DNA of 64,000 bases, taken from Bin5 sp965221145 (lineage in GTDB: Bacteria; Chloroflexota; Anaerolineae; Caldilineales; Caldilineaceae). Position 1 is the first letter of the stretch, and the number at the start of each line of letters is the position of its first letter. The stretch lies in assembly GCA_965221145.1 (NCBI GenBank), contig OZ244877.1, forward strand, positions 3,410,001 through 3,474,000, in the 5' to 3' direction. Shown here one piece after another: positions 1 through 8,190 of this stretch. Position numbers and translations under genes: made by a program. The notes beneath the pieces were generated by a model, which saw only the letters and a program-made list of their open reading frames with translations, was not told the DNA's origin and made no database searches.

Positions 1-23
1 CCGCACCCGGCGTAGCTGACAAG

Positions 24-60
24 ATAGGGCGAGACGCCCGCCAGATATCCTGGATACACC
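24..60 (+). repeat. Core of a dispersed GGCGAGACGCC repeat plus an ISKra4-like terminal sequence
   Basis: The stretch begins with GGGCGAGACGCCCG, a short hairpin-forming core that recurs near 7885, 8115, 9978 and 58103 and in variant form near 20800 and 63300. It runs into ATCCTGGATACACC, which resembles the right end of the ISKra4-like element at 30236-30248. It is probably debris of mobile elements. Confidence 0.55.
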
Positions 61-94
61 CCATCTGCCGTGCCTGTCACCTGCCAAAACTGAA

Positions 95-258
95 GTGTGG
101 TATAATACCTCTGTGCATCGGTCAGGCAAAGCCAACCCCCGTTGCACGCCTTGACCGCCTGCCAACAGCGCCAGCCTCCGTCAACGCGAAAGAACGTTTC
201 ATTTCGCATAGTAGTCAAGGGGGGGGGGGGGTAAAGCGGACAAAGCGGACATTTTTGC
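95..258 (+). repeat. Repeat A, copy 1 (TATAAT-containing, poly-G tract)
   Basis: The copy starts with GTGTGGTATAAT, contains blocks such as CCCCGTTGCA and GCCTGCCA, and ends with a run of about twelve G followed by TAAAGCGGACAAAGCGGACA. It is a diverged copy (roughly 70 percent identity by eye) of the elements at 28319-28486 and 34303-34472, which lie in the opposite orientation. The TATAAT box and block-wise conservation would fit a transcribed small RNA or a non-autonomous mobile element. Function is unknown. Confidence 0.7.
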
Positions 259-260
259 CA

Positions 261-625
261 GAATTTTCCTGGAATCCACCCCCTGACAGCCCGCTCACAC
301 CGCGATTCCCGCCTCACGACCCAAAATCCGGCGCCCACACGAATTCGCTGCCTACGCCCCAAAATGAAATCTCGTCCCCAGCTTTTTGGGGCTATCCGAA
401 TTTCTCAACTGGCGAGTGGGCGCGTCCTGATATGCTGGCAAATGCGCCTGCGCCTTAGCCAGAACCCATCCCCATGTCCCGAAAGCCACAATTCAGACAA
501 CGACTGCGCAAAAATCCTGGATGCACCCGTGCGTCACCCCGACTTGCCCGATGCGCTCATCTGTGCTACACTCCTCCACGATCGGGAACGGTGCCATCGC
601 GCGCCCAGCCCTCCATACCGCCATG
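261..625. other. Intergenic stretch without a recognisable gene
   Basis: Short open frames exist here but have no recognisable domain, no good ribosome binding site and no neighbours. ATCCTGGATGCACCC at about 513-527 matches the terminal inverted repeat of the ISKra4-like element further along. Nothing else was recognised. Confidence 0.5.
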
Positions 626-690
626 CGCGCTCATATAGCGAAGCGGTAGCGCACCCAGCAATGCGCGCTCATAGTACCAAGTGGTAGCGC
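626..690 (+). repeat. Repeat B, copy 1: two tandem CGCGCTCATA units
   Basis: Two successive units begin with GCGCGCTCATA and end with GGTAGCGCA. The same two-unit arrangement occurs in reverse orientation at 28224-28300. Each unit contains an internal inverted repeat (GCGCT...AGCGC), so it could fold as a hairpin. Confidence 0.65.
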
Positions 691-761
691 ATTCAACTCA
701 CGCCTTCTATCGGTGCAGGAAAGCCCGCTCTGGCAGAGGCGCGGCAGAAAATCGCGGTTGG

Positions 762-822
762 CATTTTGAAGATTTTTTGGCGGAACTGTCTTTCGTCCAA
801 CGCCATGACAAGAAATCATCAA
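762..822 (+). repeat. Repeat C, copy 1
   Basis: The block TTTTGAAGATTTTTTGGCGG followed by a GTCTT segment and AACGCCA recurs at 48632-48690 (same strand) and 28150-28215 (opposite strand). It contains TTGGCG...CGCCA, a possible stem. This copy is the most diverged of the three. Confidence 0.6.
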
Positions 823-892
823 ACACGGCCCTCCCAACCTCCTCCGTCCCCAGCGTCAGCAAGCCTCCCGCGTTCCCGGAGCAACGATGCAG

Positions 893-922
893 TTCCCGGA
901 GCGTACAAATCTCTGCTACAAT
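893..922 (+). promoter_or_regulatory. Candidate promoter for the amidohydrolase gene
   Basis: An extended -10 element TGCTACAAT (hexamer 917-922) lies about 50 bases before the start codon. A weak -35-like TTCCCG lies 18 bases upstream. This is a sequence-only guess. Confidence 0.35.
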
Positions 923-970
923 GCCTGGCATGAAATCCTCGCTTTCCCTCGCATGACAGGAGAACCGATT

Positions 971-1576
971 ATGCCCCGCATCGTCCGCGGCGCGCTGCTC
1001 CAGGCTTCGTGGAGCGGTGATCAGGAGTCCATGATCCAGAAGCACGAGATGCATGCCCGCCAGGCCGCCGAACAGGGTGTACAGGTCCTCTGTTTCCAGG
1101 AGCTTTTCCATGGGCCGTATTTCTGCCAGGTGCAGGACCCCCACTGGTACGGCATCGCCGAGCGCATCCCAGACGGCCCGACGACGGCGCGCATGCAAGA
1201 ACTGGCCGCGGAAACGAAGATGGTGCTGATCGTCCCCTTGTATGAGGAGGAGCAGCCCGGCCTCTACTACAACACCGCCGCCGTGATCGACGCCGACGGT
1301 AGCTACCTCGGCAAGTATCGCAAGACGCACCTGCCCCATCTGCCCGGCTTCTGGGAAAAGTTCTACTTCCGCCCGGGCAATCTCGGCTACCCGGTCTTCG
1401 ACACCTCCGTCGGCAAAGTGGGCGTCTACATCTGCTATGACCGCCACTTCCCCGAAGGCGCGCGCATGTTGGGCCTGAACGGCGCCGAGATCGTCTTCAT
1501 CCCGTCCGCCACTTCGCGCGGCCTTTCCCAGCATCTTTGGCGCATCGAACAGACCAGCCACGCCATCGCCAACGGC
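971..1576 (+). pseudogene. N-carbamoyl amidohydrolase / beta-ureidopropionase (nitrilase superfamily), 5' part, IS-interrupted
   Basis: This is the first 202 codons of a carbon-nitrogen hydrolase that would hydrolyse N-carbamoyl-beta-alanine or N-carbamoyl amino acids to amino acid, CO2 and ammonia, the last step after hydantoinase. The nitrilase triad is visible: Glu44 in FQELF, Lys118 in YRKTH and Cys155 in YICYDRHF. ATG 971 is chosen because AGGAGA lies seven bases upstream. The frame is broken after Asn-Gly by an IS1-family insertion at 1577, flanked by the 8-bp duplication CCAACGGC (1569-1576 and 2822-2829). The remainder of the gene is at 2830-3096. Removing the insert gives a 290-residue protein, the usual family length. 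The family call is strong; the exact substrate is inferred from the adjacent hydantoinase. Confidence 0.9.
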
Positions 1577-1584
1577 GGTAGTGG

Positions 1585-2327
1585 TCACAAAGTAAATGGT
1601 GAGAGCAAGGATTTCATCGCTAAGTTGTGTTCAATGATAAACCAGTTGGTGACCATATGATGGTAGGTATCGCTCTTTGAGAATGAGAGTGTTTTGCGGA
1701 CATAGCGTGCTTGCCTTTGTCGCAATGTACAATACCAACGCTCCATATGGGAGACCTGTCCGCTCCCTTTGCCGACTGCGCAATGGGTCTCTTGGGGAAG
1801 CACCTCTTGATAGGCTTTCCAGAAATCGCTATAGCAGAGACATGGGCGGTATGCAAGCGGAACCTTGTCCCATAGACGGCGACAACTCTGTTCGCTGCGG
1901 TCCCCGATCACAAAGGCCACGATCTGGCGGGTGCGACGACACATGACCGTCCACAGCCAGCGTTTGTTGCGTCGTTTGCGCACAAAACTCCAGGCTTCAT
2001 CGAATTCGAGCACATCATCGGGCCGGGCGGGCGCCAGCGTTGATATGAGAGGCGGCAAAGCGGCCACATGCTCTCCGATCCATCGGGCAATGGTGAGACG
2101 ATGAATCCCAAACAGCCGGCTGAGTCCTCGTAGGCTGATGCGTTCCTGGTAGGCTCTCAGGATGAGCGGCTTCTGTTTTTTTTCGCCTCTCGTCTGGACT
2201 CCAAAACCCGATACACGCCGCACTCTTTGCAGTGATATTGCTGCTGACCAAGACGGTTGGCGCCATTCTTGATGATATTTGTGCTTCCGCACACTCGACA
2301 ACTGTAGGTGATCGTTTTCTGTATCAT
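1585..2327 (-). CDS. IS1-family transposase (InsAB' by -1 frameshift)
   Basis: The catalytic part (from about 2190 down to 1585) has IS1-type DDE features: the FDEAW region, FVIGDRS and the C-terminal HMERWYCTLRQR...KTLSFSKSD motif. The N-terminal zinc ribbon (CRVCGS...CKECG) is encoded in a different frame from ATG 2327. That frame ends at 2157 after 56 residues. At 2175-2183 the coding strand reads AAA AAA AAC, containing the heptamer A AAA AAC, the same -1 slippery signal used by IS1. A -1 shift there joins the zinc ribbon to the catalytic frame and gives about 247 residues. The open frame extending in the catalytic frame to 2301 has an out-of-frame, meaningless N-terminus. Confidence 0.85.
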
Positions 2328-2352
2328 GCTACCATTCTATCACCACTTACTA

Positions 2353-2783
2353 TTAGACCACTACCACAAAGGCCACGATCTGGCGGGTGCGACGACACAT
2401 GACCGTCCACAGCCAGCGTTTGTTGCGTCGTTTGCGCACAAAACTCCAGGCTTCATCGAATTCGAGCACATCATCGGGCCGGGCGGGCGCCAGCGTTGAT
2501 ATGAGAGGCGGCAAAGCGGCCACATGCTCTCCGATCCATCGGGCAATGGTGAGACGATGAATCCCAAACAGCCGGCTGAGTCCTCGTAGGCTGATGCGTT
2601 CCTGGTAGGCTCTCAGGATGAGCGGCTTCTGTTTTTTTTCGCCTCTCGTCTGGACTCCAAAACCCGATACACGCCGCACTCTTTGCAGTGATATTGCTGC
2701 TGACCAAGACGGTTGGCGCCATTCTTGATGATATTTGTGCTTCCGCACACTCGACAACTGTAGGTGATCGTTTTCTGTATCAT
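2353..2783 (-). pseudogene. Truncated duplicate of the IS1-family transposase
   Basis: This is the second copy of the 5' half of the same transposase, inside the 456-bp duplicate. It keeps the zinc-ribbon frame, the poly-A slippery site and the first part of the catalytic domain, then runs into the right terminal repeat of the complete element. The conserved HMERW region is missing, so it cannot encode an active transposase. Confidence 0.85.
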
Positions 2784-2829
2784 GCTACCATTCTATCACC
2801 ACTTACTATTAGACCACTACCCCAACGGC

Positions 2830-3096
2830 TACTTCGTCGGCACCATCAACCGCGTGGGCATCGAATCAGAGCTTGGCGAAAACGATTTCTACGGCCAGAG
2901 CTACTTCTGCACGCCGCGCGGCGAGTTTGTGACCACCCTGGGCGAGCGCGACGATCTGCCAGGCCAGGGCGACCCCTATGCAGAGGAGTTGATCATCCGC
3001 GACCTGAACTTCGATCTCATCAAGGATGTGCGGGACACCTGGCAATTTCTGCGCGACCGTAGACCCGATATGTACGGCAAGATCGTGACGGCCTGA
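2830..3096 (+). pseudogene. N-carbamoyl amidohydrolase, 3' part
   Basis: This is the C-terminal 88 codons of the amidohydrolase split by the IS1-family insertion. It begins with YFVGTINRVG, the conserved segment that normally follows the Asn-Gly at the end of the 5' fragment, and ends with a TGA stop shortly before the hydantoinase gene. No start or ribosome site of its own is evident, so it is not expected to be translated. Confidence 0.88.
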
Positions 3097-3174
3097 TCGC
3101 CGAGCGCGGAGAGGCTCCGACAACGTCTCATTGATGACACCAGCTTGCGCCTGTTTGCCAGAGAGGAACGCAAT

Positions 3175-4581
3175 ATGCCCACGCTAATCAAAAATGGAAC
3201 GATCATTACCGCCGCCGACAGCGTGCAGGCGGACCTGCTGGTCGATGGCGAACAGGTGGCGTTAATCGGGCGCGACCTGCCCGAAGAAGGCGCGCAGGTC
3301 ATTGACGCGGCGGGCAAACTGCTGCTGCCCGGCGGCATCGACGTTCACACTCATCTGGAGCTTCCTTTCGGCGGTACGGTCTCTTCGGACGACTTCTTCA
3401 CAGGCCATCGCGCCGCGGCCTTTGGCGCAACCACGACGCACATCGACTTTGTGATTCAGCCGATCGGCGGGTCGCTGAAGGAGGGCATCGACGCCTGGCA
3501 CGCCAAGGCCGCCGACAAGGCCGCCATCGACTACGGCTTTCACGTCGCCATCACCGACCTGCGCGACGATGTAATGGCCGAGATTCCGTCGGTCATCGGC
3601 GAGGACATCACCAGCCTCAAACTCTTTATGGCCTACAAGGGTCTCTTTCAGATCGACGATACAACCCTCTTTCGCGCCATGCAGGTGGCCGCAGAACACG
3701 GCCTGCTCGTGATGGTCCACGCCGAAAACGGCGACGTCATCGCTGAATTGACGAAGAAGCTGCTGGATGAAGGCAAGACCGCGCCCAAGTATCACGCCGT
3801 AGCCCACCCCGCCATGGCCGAAGCCGAGGCGACCGGTCGCGCCGTGGCCCTCTCCGGCATCAGTGGCGCGCCGCTGTACGTCGTCCATGTGACCTGTGAA
3901 GAGGCGGTCGAACAACTTGCCCTGGGCCGGGCCAAGGGCTTCCCAGTGATGGGCGAGACCTGCACACAATATCTGTTCGTCTTCGAGGAGGATCTGGCGA
4001 AGCCCGATTACGAGGGGGCCAAATTCGTCTGCTCGCCACCGGTGCGCCAGCCCAAGGATGCCGCCGTCCTGTGGAAGGCCCTGGCCGACGGCGGCCTGCA
4101 AGCCATCTCCACCGACCATTGCCCTTTCTGGTTTGAAGGCGGCGTCGACGGGCGCATCGCCGGCAAAGAGTTGGGGCGGGAGGGATTCCACCAGATTCCC
4201 AACGGCATGCCCGGCATCGAGGATCGAATGCCGGTGATGTGGCATGAAGGCGTTGGCGGCGGCCACTACAACGCCAACCATTTTGTCAAGATCACAAGCA
4301 CGAACCCGGCCAAAATTTTCGGCCTCTACCCACGCAAGGGCACGATCGCTGTCGGTTCTGACGCCGACATCGTCATCTGGGATGCGGAAAAGGAACATAC
4401 CATCTCTGCGGCCACGCACCACATGAACACCGACTACAACGTCTACGAAGGCATGCGCGTGCGCGGCTGGGCCGAGAAGGTGCTCCTGCGCGGGCGGGTA
4501 ATCGTCCACGGCGACGACTGGTTGGGCAAGGCCGGCGCGGGGCAGTTCCTGCGGCGCAAACCCTTTGCGGAGGTGTTGTGA
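3175..4581 (+). CDS. hydA: D-hydantoinase / dihydropyrimidinase
   Basis: This is a cyclic amidohydrolase of the dihydropyrimidinase family. It opens dihydrouracil, dihydrothymine or 5-substituted hydantoins to N-carbamoyl products, the substrates of the upstream amidohydrolase. The binuclear metal site is complete and numbered as in known hydantoinases: His58 and His60 (DVHTH), carbamylated Lys149 (SLKLF), His182 (MVHAENG), His238 (YVVHVT) and Asp314 (STDHCPF). The protein is 468 residues, normal for the family. ATG 3175 is preceded by GAGAGG and follows the broken amidohydrolase by 78 bases, so the two were probably one operon. The stop codon overlaps the GTG start of the downstream permease, which ties the enzyme to a transporter. 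Confidence 0.92.
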   Translation: MPTLIKNGTIITAADSVQADLLVDGEQVALIGRDLPEEGAQVIDAAGKLLLPGGIDVHTHLELPFGGTVSSDDFFTGHRAAAFGATTTHIDFVIQPIGGSLKEGIDAWHAKAADKAAIDYGFHVAITDLRDDVMAEIPSVIGEDITSLKLFMAYKGLFQIDDTTLFRAMQVAAEHGLLVMVHAENGDVIAELTKKLLDEGKTAPKYHAVAHPAMAEAEATGRAVALSGISGAPLYVVHVTCEEAVEQLALGRAKGFPVMGETCTQYLFVFEEDLAKPDYEGAKFVCSPPVRQPKDAAVLWKALADGGLQAISTDHCPFWFEGGVDGRIAGKELGREGFHQIPNGMPGIEDRMPVMWHEGVGGGHYNANHFVKITSTNPAKIFGLYPRKGTIAVGSDADIVIWDAEKEHTISAATHHMNTDYNVYEGMRVRGWAEKVLLRGRVIVHGDDWLGKAGAGQFLRRKPFAEVL

Positions 4582-5495
4582 AGCGCACCGGACCGAGGTC
4601 GCTCAACGTTGTCGGCTATTTCATCCTCATCGTGCTGCTGCTGGCTCTGTTCTGGGAGACGTACAAACTGCTGGGCGCGCCAGGCGGGGCATACCTGCGG
4701 GGGACCGTGCCGGTAGAGGCGCAGCCTCAAAAACCGGTCGGCGCGTTGTGCGGCTCGGTCGGCCTGTGCGAGGTGAAACTGCCGGTGCGGGCGGACGACC
4801 GGGCCATGCCCCATGTGTGGGAAATTCTGCGGACGATTTTCGAGCCGCCGCGGCGGGGCAGCGAAACCATTCTGCTGACAATCCTGTTGCGGGCATCGCT
4901 CTTCACCCTGCAAGAGGCTGTGGCGGGATTCCTGATCGGCGGGATACTCGGCTTCACACTAGGCGTGGCCTTCGCCCATTCCGGCCTGCTTGAGCGGGGC
5001 CTGTTGCCCTATGTGGTAGCGTCGCAGACGGTTCCCATGCTGGCGATCGCGCCGATGGTTGTTATCTGGCTGGGCGGCAGCTGGTTTTCCGTTGCCGTGA
5101 TCGCCGCATATCTGACCTTCTTCCCCGTAACGATCAACACGTTGCAAGGGCTGCGCTCGCCTGAGCCGACCGCCGTAGAGTTGATGCACTCCTACGCGGC
5201 CTCGCGCTGGGACATTCTGTGGAAGCTGCGGGTCCCGGCCGCGATGCCCTACATTTTCACCGCTCTGAAAGTAGCGGCCACGGCCAGCGTAGTCGGCGCA
5301 ATTATCGGTGAGCTACCCAGCGGCATCGCCGACGGCTTGGGCCGCGTGATCCTCAACTTCAACCAATACTACGCCACCGGGCCGGAAAAGCTCTGGGCGT
5401 CGATTCTGTTTGCCTCGCTCACTGGGATGGCGTTCTTCGTCGTTATCTCCCTGTTGGAGAGGGTTGCCGTCCGCAGGCAGACCTCGGAATCGTGA
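4578..5495 (+). CDS. ABC transporter permease, NitT/TauT (ThiX/RibX-like) type
   Basis: This is an inner-membrane permease with the BPD_transp_1 fold. It has about six hydrophobic segments and the EAA-type loop with AASRWDILWKLRVPAAMP. It is translationally coupled to the hydantoinase: GTG 4578 overlaps that gene's TGA, and GGAGG lies four bases upstream. Between the first membrane span and the permease core it has an extra segment of roughly 50 residues with two cysteines (ALCGSVGLCE), predicted to lie outside the cytoplasm. The second permease of the locus (9021) has a different insert at the same place, so they are probably a heterodimeric pair. The likely cargo is a pyrimidine or hydantoin, inferred from context. 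Confidence 0.85.
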   Translation: MKRTGPRSLNVVGYFILIVLLLALFWETYKLLGAPGGAYLRGTVPVEAQPQKPVGALCGSVGLCEVKLPVRADDRAMPHVWEILRTIFEPPRRGSETILLTILLRASLFTLQEAVAGFLIGGILGFTLGVAFAHSGLLERGLLPYVVASQTVPMLAIAPMVVIWLGGSWFSVAVIAAYLTFFPVTINTLQGLRSPEPTAVELMHSYAASRWDILWKLRVPAAMPYIFTALKVAATASVVGAIIGELPSGIADGLGRVILNFNQYYATGPEKLWASILFASLTGMAFFVVISLLERVAVRRQTSES

Positions 5496-5516
5496 ACGCC
5501 AGTGAATGGAGACGCC

Positions 5517-5807
5517 TCACTGCCGCCTGTCCGGCGCATGCGGCACCACATCGCTGGTCTCCATGTACCACGCCAACATGCGCTCTTTGAGCGTTGCCAG
5601 CACTTCACTATAGGCCGGGTCGTTGATTACATTGCGCGTTTCTCTGGGGTCCGCCTGCAAGTCGTAAAGTTCGTCCTGTTCATAAAAGCGCCTGACATAT
5701 TTGTGCGCGCCCGTGCGGCACATCACCGCTTTCGTATGTTCCGGGCCTTCTGACATCTGCATGCGCATACGCGGCCAGTAGAGGGACTCCGGTTGGCCGT
5801 TACTTTC
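5517..5807 (-). pseudogene. Sulfatase, 3' part, IS-interrupted
   Basis: This is the C-terminal 96 codons plus stop of the sulfatase whose 5' part is at 6642-7835. It contains the typical C-terminal signature ELYDLQADPRETRNV. It is separated from the N-terminal part by the IS1-like element at 5816-6641, with the duplication CAGTTCCA on both sides. Joining the parts gives one continuous frame of 494 residues, with MELE spanning the junction. Confidence 0.88.
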
Positions 5808-5815
5808 CAGTTCCA

Positions 5816-6641
5816 GGTAGTGGTTACATATTGACTGATAGGCACTGCAAGTTGTAGTCGTGGATGAATAACTTCAAGGCCAGTTGGTGAAAGTGGTCGG
5901 ACTTGGAAAAAGCCAGAGTCTTGCGCACAAAGCGAGCCAGGCGTTGGCGCAGGGTGTTGTTCCAACGTTCGACGTGGGCGGTTTCTCCTGTTTCCTTGCC
6001 CACGGCGCAGTGCGTTGCGGCATCAAAGACCAGTTGATACGCCTCCCACAAGTCGCTGCAGGAGCAACAGGCGCGATAGCTTTGGGGGATGCGTTGGCGC
6101 AGCGCGCGGCAACTGTCGGCGCTGCGGTCGCCGACAAAGTAGGCAACCACCTGTCGGGTGCGCCGACAAAGTGCAATCCAGAGCCAGCGTTGGTTGCGCT
6201 TTGTGCGCACAAATGACCCTAATTCGTCCAGTTCCAGCAGGTCGTCTGGTTGAGCAGCCAACAAAGTCGCCTCTATCGCTGGCAACCTGGCTGCCTTTTC
6301 CCCTATCCAACGCGCCAGTGTCTGGCGCGCCGTGCCAAAGATGCGTTCCACACCGCGCATGCTGGCGCGTTCCTGGTATGTGCGCAAGATCAGTTCTTTC
6401 TCTTTCTCACCATAGCCTTTGCTGGCATTCAGTGTTCCGTAACGTTTGCATCTGTGGCAATGATACTTCTGAGCGCCCTTATAATCGTGCCCATTTCGGC
6501 AGATGTTTTCGCTGTTGCAATGAGGACAGCGATGTATGACAATGCTTATAATCATGATGAGGCTCCTTCTCGTAGCTGGGTTTGTTGGCGAACAACCAGC
6601 CTACTGGATTGAGCCTCATCAGTCAATACTTAACCACTACC
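5816..6641 (-). mobile_element. Second IS1-family element (single-frame transposase)
   Basis: This is an 826-bp element with terminal repeats GGTAGTGGTTA...TATTGACTGAT in inverted orientation and an 8-bp target duplication CAGTTCCA at 5808-5815 and 6642-6649. It is clearly distinct in sequence from the element at 1577. It interrupts a sulfatase gene; excision in silico restores that frame exactly. Confidence 0.9.
5824..6555 (-). CDS. IS1-family transposase, zinc ribbon and DDE domain in one frame
   Basis: This 243-residue transposase has an N-terminal zinc ribbon (CPHCNS...CHRC), a helix-turn-helix region (RGVERIFGTARQTLARW), and the IS1-type catalytic part with LELDELGSF, YFVGDRS and HVERWNNTLRQR...KTLAFSKSD. 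Unlike the element at 1577, no frameshift is needed, because the InsA-like and InsB-like parts are fused in one open frame. The start is ATG 6555. Confidence 0.9.
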   Translation of the reverse strand: MIISIVIHRCPHCNSENICRNGHDYKGAQKYHCHRCKRYGTLNASKGYGEKEKELILRTYQERASMRGVERIFGTARQTLARWIGEKAARLPAIEATLLAAQPDDLLELDELGSFVRTKRNQRWLWIALCRRTRQVVAYFVGDRSADSCRALRQRIPQSYRACCSCSDLWEAYQLVFDAATHCAVGKETGETAHVERWNNTLRQRLARFVRKTLAFSKSDHFHQLALKLFIHDYNLQCLSVNM

Positions 6642-7835
6642 CAGTTCCATACATTGGCGCTCCCCGTGCCGACGGCCTCCCTCACAGAAGACGGCATCCC
6701 GGTGCGAGTCGGTATCACCCGCGAGCAGAGGGAGCAGTGAGCGCCCGAAATGATCATACCCTGCGTCGATGGCGGTGAGCGCGTACACGGTTGCCGGGAA
6801 GTCGATCAACTCCACCAGCGAGTCGGACACGCCCGACTTGACAGGCGTTCCGGTTGGCGGTTTCACCAGCAACGGCACGCGTGTCAGGCAGTCCTGAAAT
6901 GTGTTCTGCGTCTTCTCGACCAGGCCGTAATCCCCGGTAAAGTCGCCGTGATCAGAGAAGAAAAATACAAGGGTATCGTCATAGATGCCTGCCTTCTTCA
7001 ACGCGTCCAAAACCAAGCCGAACTGGTGATCCACGCGTGCGCACATCCCGTAGTACGTGCGCCGCAGTTCCCGCAGGCGCTCCTCCGACCAGCCTTGCAT
7101 CTGTTGGCCTTGGTACAGTCCTTTCATCAGGCTGGGATAGCCGTCCCAGCCGGTGCCGGCGCCGCCGGGCGTGGGCGTGCATTCGGGGATGAGCGCCGGG
7201 TCGATCTGACTATACCAGGGATCCTCCACCGTGTAGGGAGGGTGGGGATAACTCAGCGGAAGGTAGATGCAGAGAGGTTTATCCGGCGGCGCATTGCGAA
7301 TCTGCTCAATCGCGCCCTCGACATTTGCCCAGTCGGAGTCGAAGGCCACCTTCTCGCCCGGCGGAATCTCGCGCTGCCCCGCGTAAAAGGAGTAGTTGTT
7401 GTCGCCGTCGGGGTCGCCTCGCCAGTCCGTCAGACCGTGCAGATTCGGCATGAGGCGTTCCGGCGGCGGCGTGTACTTTACATCACAGTAGTCGGCGTAC
7501 CCGTTCTGGCCCGGCACGACATCGTTCTTGCCGCCCCACCAGACGAAATAACCGTGCTGACGCAAAGTGCGAAGGAGCATTGGCTCGTCCGGGCGCAGCA
7601 TGTGAAACATTGTGCGGTGGCCGCGCACGTGGGGATACCAGCCGGTCATAAAGGAGCAACGGCTGGGTGTGCAGACCGGATTCTGGCAGAAGGCGTTGGC
7701 GAAAGAGACGCCCTCCGTCCGCGCCAGGTTGTCAAGCACGGGCGTCACCGCGGCGGCGTTGCCCACGTGGCCCAGCACGTCCCCCCGCCACTGGTCCGGG
7801 TTGAAAATCAGGATATGCGGCAATCTTTCAGGCAT
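6642..7835 (-). pseudogene. Sulfatase (formylglycine type), 5' part, IS-interrupted
   Basis: This is the first 398 codons of an arylsulfatase-family enzyme that hydrolyses sulfate esters. The formylglycine motif is Cys55 in CTPSRCSF. Metal-ligand regions DQWRGD near the N-terminus and FFFSDHGDFTG near residue 295 are present. ATG 7835 is preferred over the upstream ATG at 7877, because family members begin just before the first beta strand (PHILIFNPDQ). The gene lies convergent to the first permease and divergent from the ATPase gene, so it sits inside the transporter locus but is not co-transcribed with it. The C-terminus is at 5517-5807. No signal peptide is apparent. Confidence 0.88.
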
Positions 7836-8190
7836 AGCGCCGTATCTCCAGATGCGAAGGTGAAATCGAACTGGCACGGTGCTGGCGAGACGCCTGCGTT
7901 TCCAGAGTGCAGGATCCTTTCGAGCAAGTGTTTCCGCATCATACCAAAGTGTTGTTGGGCGTGAAACTCCTTGTAATTGTGCCGCCTGTCTTCTCGAACA
8001 GTTCTACATTTTTCCCAACGGGAGACGTGCATTTTTGCTTGGCAACATCTGCGCGCGTGTGCTAAAATCGACACCATGAAGCGGGTCGAAGTCACCTCTG
8101 TCCCGAACTTCTGTAGGCGAGACGCTTGCGCTCCCAGGTGCGATGCAGCAATGTACGCCGAAGCTCTTTCAATCCATGCAGTCACCTTCC
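7836..8190. other. Divergent intergenic region with two dispersed repeat cores and a candidate promoter
   Basis: This 355-bp region separates the sulfatase and the ATPase gene. It contains two copies of the GGCGAGACGCC-type repeat (about 7884-7911 and 8113-8137). A plus-strand promoter candidate, TTGGCA (8039-8044), 18 bases, TAAAAT (8063-8068), is placed to serve the ATPase-permease-binding protein operon. Confidence 0.5.
8039..8068 (+). promoter_or_regulatory. Candidate promoter for the ABC importer operon
   Basis: TTGGCA and TAAAAT are separated by 18 bases, with a TG in the extended -10 position. It lies about 120 bases before the ATPase start. This is based on consensus only. Confidence 0.4.

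Larger units (their letters stand above)
1577..2821 (-). mobile_element. IS1-family insertion: one complete element plus a 456-bp partial duplicate
   Basis: The insert has IS1-like terminal inverted repeats (GGTAGTGGTC at the left, its complement GACCACTACC at the right) and an 8-bp target duplication, CCAACGGC. A full element spans 1577-2365 (789 bp). It is followed directly by 2366-2821, which appears to be an exact copy of 1910-2365, that is, the right 456 bp of the element. The duplicate carries the right terminus and the 5' part of the transposase gene only. Removing the insert and one duplication restores the amidohydrolase frame exactly, so the insertion is recent. Confidence 0.9.

Noticed and set aside
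255..687. Small overlapping open frames at the window start
   Set aside because: No ribosome sites, no domain similarity and overlap with dispersed repeats.
707..1588. Long minus-strand open frame of 293 codons
   Set aside because: It is the antisense shadow of the amidohydrolase gene; it lacks any recognisable domain and the sense strand has the complete nitrilase triad.
3262..4509. Minus-strand open frame of 415 codons
   Set aside because: Antisense shadow of the hydantoinase, rich in His/Gly/Val as expected for reversed GC-rich coding sequence; no motif.
6750..7964. Plus-strand open frame of 404 codons
   Set aside because: Antisense to the sulfatase; the sulfatase CTPSR motif and junction restoration show the minus strand is coding.
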